The notes below the pieces were generated by a model. The model searched no databases and was not told the DNA's origin. It saw nothing but the letters and a program-made list of their open reading frames with translations. Position numbers and translations under genes: made by a program. Positions 7,440-9,098 of a stretch of DNA of 9,098 nucleotides are shown one piece after another (position 1 is the stretch's first letter; each line of letters opens with the position of its first letter). The stretch is from Chloroflexota bacterium. Its GTDB lineage: Bacteria; Chloroflexota; Dormibacteria; CF-121. Location: contig VBIS01000021.1 in the NCBI GenBank assembly GCA_005880605.1, forward strand, positions 1 through 9,098, given 5' to 3'.

Positions 7440-8360
7440 GTGGTCCGCCGGCCGACGGAGACATCGGGCCCGAAGGACGAGCCCGACCTCCCGCCAAACA
7501 TCTTCGTCATCGGCCTCCTCCATCAGCTGAAGGACGGTGGCTACAGTCGCCGCGCCTGGGCTGAATTCTGGCGGGCATCCTGGATCCGGTCCATGCAGAT
7601 CTTCCAGCTGAACGAGGAACTGCGAGGGTCATGGCTGCGTTTCAGCGCGCTGGTTGGCGTCGCGATTCTGATCGCGGCGGCTGTCGCCCTCCGATTTGCC
7701 GGCTTGACGGAGGCCGGCTGGTTCCTCGCGACCAGCCTGTTCTGGTGGGCCGTCCTGAGCGTCGACCTGGCGCTCCATCTGGGGCTGATGGTCAACCTCG
7801 AGTCGGGCGAGCTGCAACCCTCCATCGGCTGGCCGAACCGCCTCACCGAGCTGCGCGCGCTGGCTGCGGTTTGGGTGGCCTGGGGCGCCCACTGGGCGAC
7901 GGGTGGCGTGTATCTCCCCCTGGTCCTCGTCTTCGGCCTGGCGGCCGTGACCGACCTGCTGGACGGCTGGCTGGCGCGCCGCGGTCACGCCTCCACCCGC
8001 TGGGGCCGCATCTACGATCCGATCGTCGACGGCGTCTTCTTTAGCGTGGCGTCGATCTCGCTCGCGGTCATCGGCATCCTGCCGCAGTGGCTGGCGGCGT
8101 TGGTCACGCTTCGCTATGCCTTTCCGATCGCCGGCGGCATCACGTTCTTACTGATCCGCCGACGCACGCTGCGGGTGCGCCACACGCCCTGGGGCCGCGC
8201 CTCCTCGGCGGGCATCGCCTTGACCGTCTTCGCCGCCGCCGGCGCCGCCTCGCTCGGCCTACCGTTCCACATCATCGCGCCCTTCTTTTATGGGCTCGTC
8301 GGCATCACGGCGCTGGGCGCGTTCGTCACCATCCTGATCAAGGGCATCGAGCAGGTCTAG
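7440..8360 (+). CDS. CDP-alcohol phosphatidyltransferase family membrane enzyme
   Basis: This 306-aa polytopic membrane protein belongs to the family that transfers a phosphatidyl group from a CDP-linked donor to an alcohol, as in phosphatidylglycerophosphate or phosphatidylinositol-phosphate synthesis. The complete signature D-x2-D-G-x2-A-R-x8-G-x3-D-x3-D is present: Asp172, Asp175, Gly176, Ala179, Arg180, Gly189, Asp193 and Asp197, which bind metal ions and include the catalytic Asp. It is preceded by PNRLTELR (132-139), the usual motif before the first core helix. Unusual is an N-terminal part of about 130 residues: a soluble stretch (1-62), then about two hydrophobic segments (66-88, 93-118). 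Family members without it are about 180-220 aa. The alcohol substrate cannot be read from the sequence. The GTG start at 7440 directly follows AAGGGG, too close for a normal ribosome-binding site; an upstream ATG at 7396 is out of frame. Confidence 0.88.
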   Translation: MVRRPTETSGPKDEPDLPPNIFVIGLLHQLKDGGYSRRAWAEFWRASWIRSMQIFQLNEELRGSWLRFSALVGVAILIAAAVALRFAGLTEAGWFLATSLFWWAVLSVDLALHLGLMVNLESGELQPSIGWPNRLTELRALAAVWVAWGAHWATGGVYLPLVLVFGLAAVTDLLDGWLARRGHASTRWGRIYDPIVDGVFFSVASISLAVIGILPQWLAALVTLRYAFPIAGGITFLLIRRRTLRVRHTPWGRASSAGIALTVFAAAGAASLGLPFHIIAPFFYGLVGITALGAFVTILIKGIEQV

Positions 8361-8528
8361 CTGGCCGGGCCGATCGTCGCCGTCGTCCTGATCGCGCTGA
8401 GCATTGGTCTGCTCCTGTGGTGGGGAACGCGCCTGCCACCGACGCGCCCGCGGCCGGGCAGCCGCCATCGCGGCGAGACCCTGATGGACGTCCACAAGCG
8501 ATGGCAGAAACGCAGGCGACCGCGTTGA
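8361..8528 (+). CDS. Putative small single-pass membrane protein, start codon unclear
   Basis: A 55-codon open stretch begins directly after the TAG stop of the phosphatidyltransferase gene, in the same frame, and ends at TGA 8526-8528. It encodes a hydrophobic helix (about 4-21, with IVAVVLIALSIGLLLWW) and a Pro-rich, strongly basic tail ending KRWQKRRRPR. Third codon positions are G or C in 46 of 55 codons, like the real genes here, so I think it is coding. There is no ATG, GTG or TTG before the helix; CTG at 8361 or an ATC/ATT codon would have to serve, or the TAG is read through. AGG at 8353-8355 would be a weak ribosome-binding site for CTG 8361. No family is recognised. It could also be a former C-terminal extension of the upstream enzyme. 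Confidence 0.45.
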   Translation: MAGPIVAVVLIALSIGLLLWWGTRLPPTRPRPGSRHRGETLMDVHKRWQKRRRPR

Positions 8529-8541
8529 GCTCGACTTCCGG

Positions 8542-8853
8542 CTAGCCTCGAGCCAGCGCAGCGAAGGCCTCGCGGATGCCGCGCTCGCCGTCGGCAGTGT
8601 TCGAGGTGATTGCCAACTCGATCCCTTCGGCAGACTCGACGATCGCGAATGTCATCCAGGCACAACATTCCGCCTCCAGCCGAATAAGCTCGGTGAGCGA
8701 GTCCTGAAGGCCAGTGCCCCGAGCGAAGCTGAAGCTGAGTCCGCCAGGAGCAGCAGCGGACCTTCTGACGAACGGCTGAAGCTTGAGCCACGCGGCTTCG
8801 CGATTGCGATAGTCGTCGGCGGTGAGCGTACAAACGAGTGGGGTGTTTTGCAT
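8542..8853 (-). CDS. Small conserved-looking protein with an ECC motif, divergent to merR
   Basis: A 103-aa soluble protein without signal peptide or membrane helix. It opens with a short VCTLTADDYRNR segment, then a helical stretch, a central helix with the motif E62-C63-C64-A-W-M-T-F69, and a strand-like VESAEGIELAITSN (72-85). I recall similar proteins of about 100 residues with an ECCxFLxF motif in high-GC bacteria, but cannot assign a function; the adjacent cysteine pair plus Cys8 suggests thiol chemistry or metal binding (inference). The start is ATG at 8853, with GAGGG (8865-8861) 7 bases before it on this strand; an in-frame TTG at 8874 lies inside the operator and is less likely. It is divergent from the MerR gene with 39 bp between start codons, and its promoter fits MerR-type control. 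It ends 13 bp from the small ORF on the opposite strand. Confidence 0.75.
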   Translation of the reverse strand: MQNTPLVCTLTADDYRNREAAWLKLQPFVRRSAAAPGGLSFSFARGTGLQDSLTELIRLEAECCAWMTFAIVESAEGIELAITSNTADGERGIREAFAALARG

Positions 8854-8859
8854 GGCATT

Positions 8860-8890
8860 ACCCTCGCACTTCAAGTAGACTTGAAGTCAA
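8860..8890 (-). promoter_or_regulatory. Candidate MerR-activated promoter of the ECC-protein gene
   Basis: On the minus strand TTGACT (8890-8885) and GAGGGT (8865-8860) are separated by 19 bp, the long spacer typical of MerR-activated promoters. The dyad begins with the ACT of the -35, the same layout as the classical mercury-operon promoter (TTGACT, 19 bp, TAAGGT; from memory). The -10 is poor but keeps A at position 2 and T at position 6. Transcription would start close to the ATG at 8853. GAGGG could instead be the ribosome-binding site, with a promoter further upstream. Confidence 0.55.
8868..8887. promoter_or_regulatory. Perfect 20-bp dyad, probable MerR-family operator
   Basis: ACTTCAAGTAGACTTGAAGT consists of two perfect 9-bp inverted arms around AG. 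It lies in the 39-bp gap between two divergent start codons. MerR-family operators are dyads of this size and often contain TCAAG/CTTGA half-sites, so the adjacent MerR-type protein is the likely binder. The sequence is directly seen; the binding partner is inferred. Confidence 0.82.
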
Positions 8891-8892
8891 GG

Positions 8893-9098
8893 ATGAGTAC
8901 AAAACTCGCGAGAGCGACTCAGCCAACGACCGGGTCCCTGACCATCGGGGAGGTGGCGGCCGCCACCGGTTATCGCACCTCCGCCATCCGCTACTACGAG
9001 GACGCCGGCGTCTTGCCAAAGCCGGACCGGATAAGCGGCAAGCGCCGGTACCACGCCGACACCATTGATCGGCTGACGCTGATTCGATTCTGCCGTCG
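8893..9098 (+). CDS. MerR-family transcriptional regulator, 5' part only
   Basis: The first 68 residues of a MerR-type DNA-binding activator are present; the gene runs off the window end. After a 15-residue leader comes the winged-helix domain: LTIGEVAAATGYRTSAIRYY (16-35) is the helix-turn-helix, and the segment with EDAGVLPKP, RISGKRRY and IDRL (36-61) is the wing and following helix. Pattern and spacing are canonical. The effector-binding C-terminal part, which would show metal-binding cysteines or another sensor domain, is not in the window, so the inducer is unknown. The ATG at 8893 follows AAGG with no spacing, so it lacks a proper ribosome-binding site; a TAGACT -10-like element at 8876-8881 would give a nearly leaderless mRNA. 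It faces away from the ECC-protein gene across the 20-bp dyad, the usual arrangement for an autoregulated MerR pair. Confidence 0.9.
   Translation, partial: MSTKLARATQPTTGSLTIGEVAAATGYRTSAIRYYEDAGVLPKPDRISGKRRYHADTIDRLTLIRFCR

Noticed and set aside
8529..8553. GCTCGA/TCGAGC inverted repeat between the convergent genes as a bidirectional terminator
   Set aside because: Only 6 bp of stem with a 13-base loop and no T-run; could be chance in GC-rich DNA.
8357..8833. 158-codon minus-strand frame overlapping the ECC gene
   Set aside because: Arg/His-rich out-of-frame translation; the frame carrying the ECC motif has the coding character and a ribosome-binding site.
8854..8874. Longer form of the ECC protein starting at TTG 8874
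   Set aside because: It would put the start codon inside the dyad; ATG 8853 has GAGGG in front and matches where the VCTLTADDY opening begins.
1..9098. CRISPR array, tRNA, rRNA, transposase or integrase
   Set aside because: No regularly spaced repeats, cloverleaf-like genes or mobile-element proteins were found on reading both strands by eye.

Overview
The window is high-GC bacterial DNA with strong G/C bias at third codon positions, GTG as well as ATG starts, and tightly packed genes almost all on the + strand. The gene families, the diverged complex I subunits and the base composition suggest a soil-type Chloroflexota/Dormibacterota-like or actinobacterium-like organism. That placement is an inference; no rRNA or other marker is present.

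Region 1 (1-5050) is the distal end of a respiratory complex I (NDH-1) operon in the standard order nuoK (3' end only), nuoL, nuoM, nuoN. The nuoL/nuoM and nuoM/nuoN junctions are ATGA overlaps, so translation is probably coupled. Family identity is clear, but the three antiporter-like subunits lack many of the charged residues known from E. coli to carry proton translocation: NuoL TM5 Glu is Gly, NuoM Glu144 and Glu407 equivalents are Gln, and NuoN Lys158, Lys247 and His305 equivalents are Gly, Val and Gln. This is the most unusual signal in the window.

Region 2 (5051-5156) is a short spacer holding two near-identical 26-bp copies of a GC-rich palindromic repeat, offset by 37 bp.

Region 3 (5157-8528) is a cell-envelope block: a bifunctional class A penicillin-binding protein with a Pro-rich tail, then a CDP-alcohol phosphatidyltransferase with a long N-terminal extension and a candidate promoter placed so that its mRNA would be leaderless. 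Directly after that gene's TAG stop, in the same frame, lies an open stretch that looks like a small single-pass membrane protein without a standard start codon.

Region 4 (8542-9098) is a divergent regulatory pair. A 103-residue protein with an ECC motif reads leftward and a MerR-family regulator reads rightward off the window edge. The 39 bp between their start codons contains a perfect 20-bp dyad in the promoter geometry typical of MerR activators, pointing toward the ECC gene as the regulated target.

No tRNA, rRNA, CRISPR array, transposase or integrase was seen.
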